A DNA stretch of 64,000 bases, taken from positions 18,192,414 through 18,256,413 of the forward strand of contig OX326958.1 of NCBI GenBank assembly GCA_946800325.1, given 5' to 3'. Positions 46,287-57,165 of the stretch are shown piece after piece. The notes under the pieces were generated by a model, which worked only from the letters and a program-made list of their open reading frames with translations, was not told the origin of the DNA and did no database searches. The position numbers and the translations under genes are program-made. Numbering within the stretch: position 1 is the stretch's first letter; each line of letters opens with the position of its first letter. This DNA comes from Luzula sylvatica (taxonomy: Eukaryota; Streptophyta; Magnoliopsida; Poales; Juncaceae).

Positions 46287-47386
46287 CTCCTTGCATCCCG
46301 GTCCTCTTGAGCATTCGAGCTTTCAGCACGCTCCTTCTTCTTTCGCTTACGCGTCGGCTGTTCAGTGTCTTGTCTACCACCTTGCTCGGTATAGGTGGGA
46401 TCGGCGTTGTCCTCCTCCTCGGAGTGGGTATCACCTTCTGCCCAGCAGGTTGGATTACGAGGAAGATGGAAAGACTTCTCATCCTTCTTCGAGTCAATTA
46501 TCCATCCTTGGATGTTCGTCGAGTATCGGTATCCAAGCCGTATGAGATTTTCTTTCGACGCAAGATTGACCGGTGACTCGGGTCGAAAATCCCACTCTTG
46601 CACAGGGATTGTGCATCCTTGGATTTCCAACATGTGGGCAATCAACGTGCCATATGGAAGCGAGGTGATTTTCTGACTCATGATGATTTCCATGTGACTC
46701 AGAATCAGATGTGGGACATGAATGGGTAGTTGGTCCGGGTACCACATGCGATACAAAAGCATCACATTCCTATTTTCAAGATTCGCTTTTAACTTAGCAA
46801 CAGGAGTGAGAATATTGTTACCGATTTCCCAAACGAATTTCTCGGGTGCGGCAAGGTGAGAGGCCGAGTCGGGCGATTCATAATTGTTTGTTATAACTTT
46901 CTTCATAGGTTCGATGACCTCTGGTTCGAGTCTCCCCTTGCGGGCATTGTAGACTTTTTCTCCGTCGTCCTTGAGTCCCAGAAGGTCGCACAAGTTGCGA
47001 ACCGAAATCTCGACGTCTTCACCAAGAATATATGAGGTTACCTTCTCTTCGTCATGGTCAAATATGGCGTTGGCGTAGAAGAGCCGCGTAACGAGATCGT
47101 AAGATTGTTGGTTGAGACACGCGAGGTTTGCAAATCCCCATCGTCGCTCGATTCCCTCAACTTTGTCGTAAAGATGAGGGATGTTAGGAGGAAACTCATA
47201 GTAGTAGCACTTGGCGATGGCTTTCTTGGCGACGATTTCCTTAAACCGGATTTCTGCCTCTGGATTACGAAAGAGGTTGTCATTGTGAGAGTTGTCGAAA
47301 TTGTAAGTCTCTTGAAGACGCTCGATGCGACCAACTCTTGTGGCTGCCACTTTCTTCTTGCCTTTCACTCTTGAGGTGGACGACAT
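46283..47386 (-). CDS. Accessory ORF of element D, putative plant transposon protein family
   Basis: The frame is open from 47566, but the Met at 47386 (MSSTSRVKGKKKVAATRVGR) is the more natural start, giving 367 residues. Landmarks: FRNPEAEIRFKEIVAKKAI, ERRWGFANL, YDLVTRLFYANAIFD, EISVRNLCDLLGL, LLYRMWYPDQLPIHVPHLIL and a polar basic C-terminus. This order (RF..I, W.F, ..V..FY, L..LLGL) is what I know from the 'putative plant transposon protein' domain found in plant transposon-linked ORFs; a profile search would settle it. It has no catalytic motif I recognise and lies in the same orientation as the element, where pol would normally be. Confidence 0.65.
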   Translation of the reverse strand: MSSTSRVKGKKKVAATRVGRIERLQETYNFDNSHNDNLFRNPEAEIRFKEIVAKKAIAKCYYYEFPPNIPHLYDKVEGIERRWGFANLACLNQQSYDLVTRLFYANAIFDHDEEKVTSYILGEDVEISVRNLCDLLGLKDDGEKVYNARKGRLEPEVIEPMKKVITNNYESPDSASHLAAPEKFVWEIGNNILTPVAKLKANLENRNVMLLYRMWYPDQLPIHVPHLILSHMEIIMSQKITSLPYGTLIAHMLEIQGCTIPVQEWDFRPESPVNLASKENLIRLGYRYSTNIQGWIIDSKKDEKSFHLPRNPTCWAEGDTHSEEEDNADPTYTEQGGRQDTEQPTRKRKKKERAESSNAQEDRDARR

Positions 47387-47579
47387 TGGAGATCTTTGAG
47401 TTTTGGGAAAGAGATGTTTTGAGAGAAGAAAGGTTTGGGAAAGAAAGATCTTGAAGATCTTGAAAGAGAAAGAGAGCAATTTATGTGTACCAAGAGATGT
47501 CTCTTCAATTCTTTGAGTTGGAAGAGGAAGAGGAAGAATCGCATGTATTGAATGGGTCGGTTGCATGCAGATGGAGAGT

Positions 47580-48145
47580 AATTACAGTGAGTCCGTTCGA
47601 ACGGACATATTTGTGCGTTTGAACGCACATGGCACTGTGAGAAGGGAAAACGCGCGAGTGTTAGGGTTGAAACCTTATGACTAGGTTGGTTTAATGAATG
47701 AGGCATGTGCGTTCGAACGGTCACTTTGTTCGTTGTAACGCACTTGAAACTGTTAGGAGGAGAAAAGGGCGCCATGATGGTGGTTTGAACAAGATGTATG
47801 TACATTCGAACGTTCACTGAGTTAGTTCGAACGATCTTGAAGCTGTTTAGAAGAAGAGAAAGGCGCCATGAAAGAGATTCACTGAATGAGGTGAGTGCGT
47901 TCGAACGTATATTAAGTGCGTTCGAACTCACTGTATATCCTAAATCCAAATTTAGGTCCTTGGCGCGTACGTTTGATCTTTGAAATTTTGAATAACCAAA
48001 CAAAGGTTCTCATCCTTTAAGTTCGTTAGAACGAACATTTTGTTCGTTGAGATATTGATAGGCTTTCTACTAAGGATCCTTGATTTCATTTGTTCGTTCT
48101 GAACGAACACTATGTTCGTTCGAACGGACTAGTTACTGTGATGTG
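47580..48145. repeat. Palindrome-rich spacer between gag and the accessory ORF
   Basis: Pairs of palindromes such as GTCCGTTCGAACGGAC with GTGCGTTTGAACGCAC (47590-47628), and others at 47706-47748, 47812-47845, 47897-47930, 48020-48048 and 48092-48128. Most pairs are followed within ~10 bases by an ACTGT-like phrase. The same motif type as in the LTR of this element. Confidence 0.75.
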
Positions 48146-48263
48146 ATCACTAAATGGACTCTATACCGGATCAGGATAGTATACTAAGATTTATTGACTA
48201 TACTCCCCCTCAATATTTGGCTTATGGTATGGTAAATGAGGGAGTATATTGTCACATTCGGGC

Positions 48264-49796
48264 TTAAGCCCTAGGGGGTCCAACACCGTATGATGTAGAC
48301 GGACCCATCGTGTGATGATCTTTGCGCATCCAAACGACGTTTGATGTCAATTTTGGATTGCGAAGATCACAATTTGTTGAGATATGACCACTTTTGCAAC
48401 AATAATTACAAAAGGCTATGGTTGGCTTATCTGTGGTTGTGGAACTCTTCACAAAATAGTTAGAGAGTTGATTTGAGTCACTTCTCCGAGGAATTATCGA
48501 TTTTGGCATTTGATGAAATTGATTTGATGCAAATTTATTTGATTGAAATCGGTTTGATTTAACTTGTTTTGGTTGAAAATGTTTTTGTGTGTTGGTGTAG
48601 TGTTTGGGAGCCCCTTTTTGATACGAAGCCTCGGTGTAGTTTGTCACTTCATAGAAGTAACCATTTGGTCCCCGTTTGAACAAGCAATCGGTTCTTCCCA
48701 AATTGTTATGTCTAGGTTGTGAATTTTGTGTGAAATGATTATTCCTATAATTATGACTAGCACGTTTAGGTTGTTCATTTTTCACATTTTTACCCTTGTT
48801 GTAATCATGGTACATGAAAGCATTTCCATGACTACTAACTCGATTGTTCTCCCATTTTTATTTTTGATTTTTGGATTTGGAAGAATCGGGTTTATTACCG
48901 TTATTCTTCTTATATCCTAAACCGGATTTGTCATTGGGCTTTTGTCCCATGAATGACGATTTCAAAATTTCATCCAATGATGGAGGACTGGATGCAATGG
49001 ATGCACAAGCCTTCTTCAAGGAATCATTTTCAACTTTAGAATTTAGAAGTTCGACTTTTAGGTGAGAAATCTCGCCTTTTAAAACTTGACACTCACATTT
49101 TGAAAATCCTTTAAATTCATTTATTTGTGATTTAAATGCCAAAATAGATAGTTCAAGAGAAGCTACCTTATCCTTGAGAGCTTGTGTCGAGCTCTCAAGT
49201 TTTCCCTCATATTGTTGAGAGTCCCCGTCATCCCTCAAGAATTCGTCACATGACTCAAGTACTAATTTTAACGAGGGTGAGTATTGAGGTTGAGGTGATA
49301 ATTCAACGTTAGGTATAGACTGTATACGTACCTCATGATTTTGATCACGTGTCAGTTTTGGAGTAGGCGTAGACGTTTCGACGCTTATGACCACGGGTGT
49401 GCGAGGTGTTGGAATTGGACCTCGTTCAATTCGGAGACTTTGAATTGCCGCTTCCACCGCGCTCATTGATGGAGGGTCGATCCTTACCATAAGGGCAAGG
49501 TTTGCGTTGTGTAGGTTTGATGGACCATTCGAGTCGGATGATGAGAATGATCCGTCCGTTTCTCCCAACCTATAATCAACCTTTGTGTTTTGAGCCTTTT
49601 TCGTTTTGTATTCCTTACCTTTGTATTTTTGGCGATCTTCTTGACCCTTGTCCTCGTGTCTCTTTTCGTGTAGAGGTTCTCTCCTTTCCCGATTTGTTTG
49701 GTCATCATCCCTTTTGGACCAATGGGTATTTTCGAGATTTGTAAATGAATTTTTTACGATTGGGTTAAGTTTGGCCATTTGATCGTTTAAGTACAA
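48264..49796 (-). pseudogene. Element D gag, capsid region deleted
   Basis: A single frame of ~511 codons with one stop (TAA at 48858-48860; element A has a Leu codon there). It starts MYLNDQMAKLNP like element A gag, but passes directly to the charged segment (SKRDDDQTNRERREP), so the UBN2 capsid part and first zinc knuckle were removed in frame. Downstream come the coiled-coil (KVASLELSILAFKSQINEF), KKACASIASSPPSLDEIL, FKRGPNGYFYEVTNY, an intact zinc knuckle CNYCCKSGHISTNC and the ending MRKDHHTMGPSTS. Near-continuity of the frame suggests the shortened protein was maintained until recently. Confidence 0.85.
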
Positions 49797-49832
49797 GTTA
49801 TCCCTAATATTCTAAGAGATGGTTAGTACCCT

Positions 49833-49844
49833 GCTCTAATACCA
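49833..49844 (-). promoter_or_regulatory. Primer binding site of element D
   Basis: Minus strand TGGTATTAGAGC, one base different from the usual initiator-Met primer site TGGTATCAGAGC, two bases inside the 5' LTR. Confidence 0.85.
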
Positions 49845-49846
49845 AT

Positions 49847-51099
49847 TGTTGGTTAAGTCTAACTTAGAGGGGGGTAATCTAGGTAATTTACCGTACAATT
49901 ATTTTATCTAATTAACAAATTTACTATGCGGAATTTAATAATAATTTAAATGAAATAGATGATACCGTAAACACTTGAACACAAGATGTTTTTTAACGAA
50001 GTTCGGTAGGTGGTTGCTAAGTAGCTTTAACTCACCCTTTACTCGCTTAATTGACTGATTCAATTAGTTGCGAGTACCTACGTCTCCGGGAATGTCTTGT
50101 GCCTCTTTTTTGCGTTCGATTGAATTCCAACTCACTCAATAACAAGGTTTTGCCTAGATCGATTTACACGCTTCTATCGATCTTCACCTAGGTCTCTTAC
50201 AAGTTTCTTGCACTAGCCTAATACACTTTTCACTAATCAAACTACAACGTGATCGGTCACGTGAGTGGGAAACGATTAGTGGAGGGGTATCGAAATTAGA
50301 TCAATGATCTAGAAGAGTTTCTCAAAGCAATCAATGGATATAGCTTATCTTTTCCTTTTGAGAGTTTTCTCTCAATTCTTGAAAAATGGATATAGAGTGT
50401 GTAATGTTTCAAGTAGAGAGAAAAGACCCCTTGAGGGTTTCTATTTATAATCTCTATAGAAACCCTACAGAAAATTACTAGTCCGTTCGAACGCACAATC
50501 TTTCGTTCTGAACGCACTGTAATTTGAACTAGCCGTTTCAAATAACGCAATTGTACTTTTGACTGTCCGTTCGAACGAACAATGTGTTCGTTCGAACTAA
50601 CTCAATTATACATTGATTTTGTCCAATTACAGTAGTGATATTCGTTCAACGCACTTAACTTGTGAGTGAACGAACTGAGAGTTTGTTATGAACGAACATT
50701 TAGTTCGTTCGAACGCACACACTACTGTAATGAGGTTGGTTCAATCAAGTGATAAGTTTTTAGATATGTACCAAGTTCGTTCACAACGAACTTGATGTTC
50801 GTTCCAACGAACTTGACACTGGATTGAACTCTTCGTTATTTGAACATGATTGTACTCGAGGTCTACTCGGTTTTTTCCTAAGGTTTATTTGTGGGGAATC
50901 CCACTCACGGAAGGCTTCAACATCTTGATTCTTGATATGCTTCAAGGGCCTTCCTTCTAATCTTCTTTTCTTGTGCTTCTTGTGACTTCAAGATTCTTCG
51001 TCATCTTCGTGTCGTACCAACATACGTAGCATTGCTGTGTAAACGTTAGTAATGACAGTGTTTTGAAATAATCAAGTCATTAGGAAATTTGAACCAACA
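49847..51099 (-). repeat. 5' LTR of element D
   Basis: 1,253 bp without the Harbinger-like insertion. Near its outer end 51016-51042 differs completely from the left LTR and instead equals the LTR/flank junction at 51093-51119. Confidence 0.9.
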
Positions 51100-51104
51100 T
51101 ACGT

Positions 51105-51414
51105 AGCATTGCTGTGTAATTTCACATGTATTGAATAGTTTATATCTTGTGATTTGTAATTGATGGTATTCAAATATTAGATATGACAAAAAAAATATAT
51201 AAAACCATAGTAAAATAAAGTTAACTCACGCATTTAAACTTGTTAACTTTCATAATTCTCTTCAACTGAATTTTAATTGTTTAAATAAATTCAATAAAGT
51301 TAATTTATTTACGATAAAAATGTCAACTTAGAAGAATGAATTGAATAACAGTTAGCTGATATTAATTTTTTTTTTTACTTTGCTCCAAAATATATCATAA
51401 CATGATCTATGTTC
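51105..51414. other. Right flank of element D
   Basis: AT-rich sequence without recognised content. Confidence 0.4.
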
Positions 51415-51900
51415 TAAGTTAATATATTTAATTAACATGATAACTAACACATGTTAGCTATTAATTTAATATAACTAACACATGTTAGCTATTAATTTAA
51501 TACGTAATTAATATTAGTTCGAATTCATAAATTTGAATCAATATTAATGAATAATTAATGATATGTTCTAATTATCACGTTAATTAAATGCAATAGTACA
51601 AATATGGATAATACGACAGGTACATTTTGGAGTTTCATAAAATTTTATATTTGTTTTTCGCGTGAACATATATTTAAAAAAAAAATTATGTTTGCTCCAA
51701 AATTTACTTGCTGTATTCTCCATATTCGTACTATTGCATTTAATTAACGTGATAATTAGAACATATCATTAAATATTCATTAATATTGATTCAAATTTAT
51801 GAATTCGAATTAATATTAATTATGTATTAAATTAATAGCTAACATGTGTCAGTTATTATGTCAATTAACATTTAATTGAGTCAATTATATTTTTCTTTCA
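51415..51900. mobile_element. Long inverted repeat (foldback/MITE-like)
   Basis: Left arm 51415-51632 and right arm about 51700-51890 are nearly perfect inverted copies (ACACATGTTAGCTATTAATT, ATGATATGTTCTAATTATCA, GCAATAGTAC). The left arm has an extra internal tandem copy of ~32 bp. Arms of ~190 bp around a ~65-bp loop would form a long hairpin in RNA or single-stranded DNA. No coding sequence. Confidence 0.75.
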
Positions 51901-52132
51901 TACATGGGTATAATTTGGGTTGAAATAGAAAAACCAAAACAAAAAAAAACAAAAAAAAAAAATCTTACACGTGTCATGTTTTCCTGAGATGTTGAAGATT
52001 AGTACTATTTATAATTTATAATTATAATTTATAATTATAATATGATTTGTTTGTGCATTTTTTTCTACGACCAAATTTCTTGGAAGTTCCATTCAAATTA
52101 GAATCTATAATTAATTCATCAAATGTTTAGCT

Positions 52133-52548
52133 CAGGGATGTCAAAGGAATGGATCGGGTTCGATATGCCTTCTTTACCCGTATCCGAATTTTGGAGTATT
52201 ATTCGTACCCGAACCATAAATATTCGCGGGTAAAAATTTTCTTGTACCCGAACTCGTTAGTAAATTTGTATCCTTAGGTATTACCAGTTATATAAATTAA
52301 ATACGAAACAAATATTACAAATGTATGAAATCACCAAAAATTTCAAATGCATAAAACAAAACAACATATTCAAATACATTAAAAATTCAAGTATTACATT
52401 ACAAATAGTTAACTCGTAAAACATCCAAAATATTCAAATAATTCAGTTATAAAACATCTCAAATATTCAAATTGCTAGGTATTTTCTGGTATTTTTGGGT
52501 ACGGCTTCGGACCGGGTATTAAAAAAAAATTAAGTTTCGGCATCGTCA
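52133..52548. mobile_element. hAT-type element end (relic)
   Basis: Starts CAGGGATGTCAAAGG with GGATCGGGTTCG, CGCGGGTAAAA and GTACCCGAAC repeats, typical of a hAT terminus. Truncated on the right by the NLR relic. Confidence 0.55.
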
Positions 52549-52787
52549 TTTCTATAGATAGGAATGTAACTTTCCATTTTAGAGAATTGACTGACCGAAT
52601 GTTGAGGTACCGAAGAGATGCCACCGAAACGATTTTTCTCTCGAACTCAATGCGATAGTGCTCTATCTCATCGAGTAAGTCTCCAGCTTGACAAACAAGA
52701 TACTAAACACGCTGGATATATTTTACTAGGTCATAATTTTGGATCCCTTTCTCGATCTGCCCAAAATCAAGACCAATTTTGATATAC
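52549..52787 (-). pseudogene. NLR N-terminal relic c
   Basis: Corresponds on the minus strand to roughly residues 50-135 of the NLR family (ILVKYIQRV, DLLDEIEHYRIE-like region, then the Ser-rich linker), with frameshifts and a stop where NLR 2 encodes the Gln of RVQYLV. It breaks off at 52787 exactly where relic d takes over. Confidence 0.8.
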
Positions 52788-55045
52788 TAGGGCTATTCCC
52801 GCGCTCCGCTGCGAATTTTTCCAATTATTTGTTCAATAAAATCAAGATCAATATAAAAAAATCTTGCAATCATATTCAATAAAACAATATAAATAAATAA
52901 ACAAAAGTTATTAGTACAACATTGATAAAAAAAAATTAAAGAATTACTAAACTAAACAAACTAAACATGCATTAAAAGAGGTCAAGCTTATATTGTAATT
53001 ATGTTCCAATCATAAAATAGAGTAACATAGCATTACACAAGTACTTTTATAGCAATAGAATGGAAGCACAAACAAAATTGAAGGATGAATAAGCATATTA
53101 TTTTGTTGAATTTAACTTCATATTCATAACAGTACAAATCCTTGATAACCGGTCCTATATTTATTTTTTATCAAGTTTTTATTTCTTGAAAAAAAAATAT
53201 ATAGAACATATTTTTACAAAGCAGGAGACAAAAATTTCGGATGCTAACAGGAAACTTCATGTTCATTTGTGAAGACATAATTCTTTTCTGAAACACAAAT
53301 ATATTTTTTCATCAAAGAAATGTGAAATTGTTTTGCAAATTTAACACACAAATATGATGAATGAATTTAAAATCCATGAAAACTGTAGAAAGGAAAGAGA
53401 ACATGAAAAGATGTGCAAAAGAAAGAAAATGTTTTATCAATGTATGAAAATGTATGAAGTGATGTGGGGAATTGAAAGGAACCATGACAGTAGGTAAAAA
53501 TGAGACACTACAAATATATAATATGAAGACTTGGATACCTATTAAAGTTGAAGAGAGAAATATAATTTTTTTGTAGGGACCTCATAATTCCTATTTGTTC
53601 ATACAAAATATTTGCATTATTAAAAAGTAGTAAAGAATTTTTCTATAACAATGAATAACCTTTTCTGAGAGAAGCCTAGTCTTGTGTCTTGTGAAGCATT
53701 GCTTTAAAATCCTCCACAAAAATTGAACTGGTTCAGAATTTTTTTGCAAGGATAAATAAATTTGATTTTTTTTTCATATTTTCCGAAGGTTATATTATAT
53801 ATGAACATAAATCATTGTCTTAGGCTTTCTTTTGCAATTTAAACAAACCAGGGGTTTGTTCAATTTGAATATACAATTTAAACAAGGCAGGGGTTTTGTG
53901 TAAATTCTGCTATTATAATTAGATGAACATTAACAATTTGAATTTAAATATATAAATATGTAGGGGTTTCAACGCGAGTGAACAGTTGAAACAAAGAAAG
54001 AGTCTTTATGTAAATTTTTCTATTATTATTAGATAGATAATAATAATAATACCTTGGAAGTTCAATGTACAGAGATGTAGGTTTTTTTTTGTAATTTTAA
54101 AGAAAGCAGGGAGCTTCCTACGCTTGGTTCTCGTCGCATTTTTTTTAAATGTGCATTATGCATACCTTTTTAGAAGGAAGATAGATATTGAAAAATTTGT
54201 AACTTGGTCATAACCTCAACGTGAGAATTGTGACGGGTAACCTCTATACCAGGACTTGCTTGTGCATCTGAGTTCAGATACTCATCGAAGTTCGTTTGGA
54301 TCTCTCTTGCCAAGAGTTAGACCAGCAACCCGAAATTAAGTTCCTGAAATAGAGGAGGTGGACACCAATAAATGACCTTTTGGTTACAATTATAATCTTG
54401 TTCCAATTGCTTTCCATTGTCCAACCTAAAAATTTCAAAAATAGAAAAATCATCAAAAATTCTAAAAAATGAAGTAAAATTATATCTGAAAAAAAAATAT
54501 TTATTTACCCTCTGAGCCTCAAATCTCTCAGCCTTTCTCATGGTCTTTAAATGAGGCTCTCTTAGCACCTTTATTGACCACCACATTTTTGTTTGAACTT
54601 CGTTAAGATGCTCCTCCCATGATCATCATTTGCACTGTTATGAAAAAACAACTTCCTCACATGTTTTTTTTTTCTGAGAAATTAAAACTAAAAAAATGGT
54701 AATGAGTTTACAATTACATACATGTAAAACTCTCTAATTGAAGCAAATTAGAGAGGAATCCACATTTTCAGCTATCTAACTCAAAAAAAAAAAACAATTC
54801 AAAACTCGAAATTGAAAGTTGAATCCAAATGTCACGAAGTCCTCTAACTCAAAAAGAACAATTCAAAACTCGAAAATGGACCTGAAACGAAGCATTCTCA
54901 GAAGGTGAGAGACAGCAACGATGGTGTACTCAGTACTCTGGCTCCCCACCACCGTCTCTGTAGAAAACGAAGGCAGCCACGGAAAACGGAGGCAGCCACG
55001 AATGTGAGAGGCGGTGATACGATCTGTAGGGTTTCTCTCTTTCCG

Positions 55046-55101
<56 letters not shown>

Positions 55102-55556
55102 CTCCCTCGCATGTAGTGTTCAGGGGATATGGGGGTAAATCTAGAAAAATCAATTTTTCAACCAGCAAAAATCGTCGTATCCAGCCCTTCACGTCAAGCA
55201 GTGGGTGCCGGCGTCGTCTCGAGCTCGTCACGGCGTCACCTGGCACAGTCATGGTGCGGGTGCCTCTCACGCACACCAACGCACACCAACTGGTAGCTCT
55301 CTTTCTCCTGACCATCATTTCCCTCGCGCACGTTATCTCTATCCCTCGCTCTCTCTCTCTCTAGTCAGAATAATGGAGTCGCTTTTCTTCTCTGTTTGGA
55401 TTGAAAAATAAGCCACAAAAGCATGGGTCTTGCTTGACTAAATGAGACATGGGAAAACAATTAATGGATGGCATAGATGAAACACATGAATATGAATGGT
55501 GAGATAAAAAATTACGTGGCCCAGTCTGAAAGCGCAAAGTGGTTCAGGGAGAACAA
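52788..55556. mobile_element. 2.8-kb insertion of unknown class inside an NLR relic
   Basis: Separates relics c and d, which join smoothly when it is removed. The left edge reads GGGCTATTCCCGCGCTCCGC, resembling the GC-rich terminal phrases of some plant DNA elements (compare 42812). The rest is AT-rich with a (TC)n run at about 55044-55100. No transposase or other protein was recognised, and no clear inverted repeats or duplication. Confidence 0.45.
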
Positions 55557-55678
55557 TTCGAGGTTATCCTCAAGGAGTTTGTATTCCTCATGCAAACTCA
55601 CATCAGATGTCCATTTCTCAAACACGTGAGTAGGATATTTATCAAAGAGAACTTGGATGAATCCTCCTGCTGTACCAA
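55557..55678 (-). pseudogene. NLR N-terminal relic d
   Basis: Minus strand encodes GTAGGFIQVLFDKYPTHVFE and EEYKLLEDNLE, the start of the NLR coiled-coil domain. Interrupted at 55679 by the hAT element; the remaining 5' sequence continues at 57166. Confidence 0.8.
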
Positions 55679-55923
55679 TAGGGGTGTCAACGGTTCGGAT
55701 AGTGGTCATACTAGATGCATATCCATATTTTTTCCGGATACAGATCCGGATATCATATTATCCGGTTCCGGATATGGTTCGGATATTAAACGGATACGGA
55801 TACGGTTCGGATATTGTCGGATACGGATACGGATCATATTCGGATATTAAAACGGATATTATGATATAATAAGATAATAATATTTTTAGAATTCAAATCT
55901 TGTTTATTTTGTAGTTTTAAAAC

Positions 55924-55982
<59 letters not shown>

Positions 55983-55984
<2 letters not shown>

Positions 55985-56207
55985 ATGGCTAAGATACTCA
56001 ATTAAGTATCGTTGGTTTGGTACTTAGGATATTTGAACCATTATATTTGTTTTGATATTTCTGTTTTTAACGTTATATATACTCATTATTAATTATTTCT
56101 GTATCAATTTATAATAATCATTAAATGCACAAATATCAAAACAAATCTAATAATCAAAAAGTCTTAAGTATCAAACTCATGATACTTAATTAAGTATCTT
56201 AGCCATC

Positions 56208-56208
<1 letters not shown>
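55983..56208. mobile_element. MITE inside an (AT)n tract
   Basis: 226 bp with 28-bp terminal inverted repeats beginning GGATGGCTAAGATACT and differing at one base. Long (AT)n tracts on both sides (about 55929-55980 and 56212-56264) indicate insertion in a microsatellite. The superfamily is unclear because the duplication is hidden in the AT repeat. Confidence 0.8.
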
Positions 56209-56267
<59 letters not shown>

Positions 56268-56511
56268 AAATAGCGTGTAGCGGCACGCAGCGTTTTTGAC
56301 GTTTAATTTAGCGGTTAGCGTTAGCGGGCGATATAGCGCCGCTACACCATCGCAGCGGAGTTTGATCAAAATTACTATTTTTATAATACCACAATATGGA
56401 TATAAATATAATTTAGTTGTCCAATATTATAAATAAAATTATATCGAATGTTTATTTATATCAATCTCACAAACTAACATAAATTAGAAATTCATCTCTA
56501 AGAAAAATATA

Positions 56512-56527
56512 TTATTATTATTATCAC

Positions 56528-56567
<40 letters not shown>

Positions 56568-56667
56568 GTTATTGTTATTATTATTTGTACTATTACTATT
56601 ATTATTACTTCATTATTTTATTATTATTTTTATTATTACTATGGTTATTATTAGTATTAACATTATT

Positions 56668-56731
<64 letters not shown>

Positions 56732-56735
56732 GCTA
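56512..56735. repeat. ATT/ATA microsatellites
   Basis: (ATT)n at about 56512-56580 and (ATA)n at about 56667-56729 inside the hAT element. Apparent open frames of Leu/Ile here are artefacts of the repeat. Confidence 0.85.
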
Positions 56736-57165
56736 TAGCACCGCTACGGCCGCTATATTTGAACGCTTCATGCTATAGCATTCCGCTATAGCGTTGCAGC
56801 GAACAAAACGCTATAGAGCTAAATTCCGAAGCGATGCAGCGTTTATCTCCTAAAATTATTATTAATTATTAAGTATTATTATGAATTAAAATATAGTCAG
56901 CGTCTATCAGATATTATTATGATTTTGATCGTGATTTCAACAAAACGGTTATCCGTTTAAAAATGTCATTCGGATCCTGATAGTATCTGGATTCATATCC
57001 GGATCCATCAAAAAATTAGCTTCTAGATCCGGATCCATACCCGTAAAAATGAATATGATTCCAGATCAGGTTCCATCCGGATCGGATATTTTTTTTCGGA
57101 TCCGGATATTTCTTCGGATACGGTTCGGGTTGGTTCGGACAATATCCGCCCCACTGACACCCCTA

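Larger units (their letters stand above)
43362..51099 (-). mobile_element. Element D: pol-less LTR retrotransposon with accessory ORF
   Basis: Complete by structure: LTRs at 43362-45702 (about 1,261 bp without its insertion) and 49847-51099 (1,253 bp), exact 5-bp target duplication TACGT (43357-43361, 51100-51104), primer binding site and polypurine tract. LTR ends and gag are those of the family of element A. In minus-strand order it encodes a gag lacking the capsid region, then a long unrelated ORF, and no protease, integrase, reverse transcriptase or RNase H. It must be mobilised by a related autonomous element. The LTRs differ at few sites, so insertion was fairly recent. Confidence 0.9.
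55679..57165. mobile_element. Non-autonomous hAT element
   Basis: Termini TAGGGGTGTCAACGG and TGACACCCCTA with an 8-bp target duplication TGTACCAA (55671-55678) versus TATACCAA (57166-57173). The undisturbed relic b reads TATACCAATAG here. Both ends carry GGATACGGATACGG and GGTTCGGATA repeats. No transposase. The interior holds AT and ATT microsatellites and a smaller MITE. Confidence 0.85.

Noticed and set aside
47365..48003. 212-codon minus-strand frame upstream of the accessory ORF
   Set aside because: It is in a different frame, runs through the palindrome-rich spacer and has no recognisable domain.
56566..56778. Leu/Ile-rich 70-codon membrane-like frame
   Set aside because: It is an ATT/ATA microsatellite inside the hAT element.
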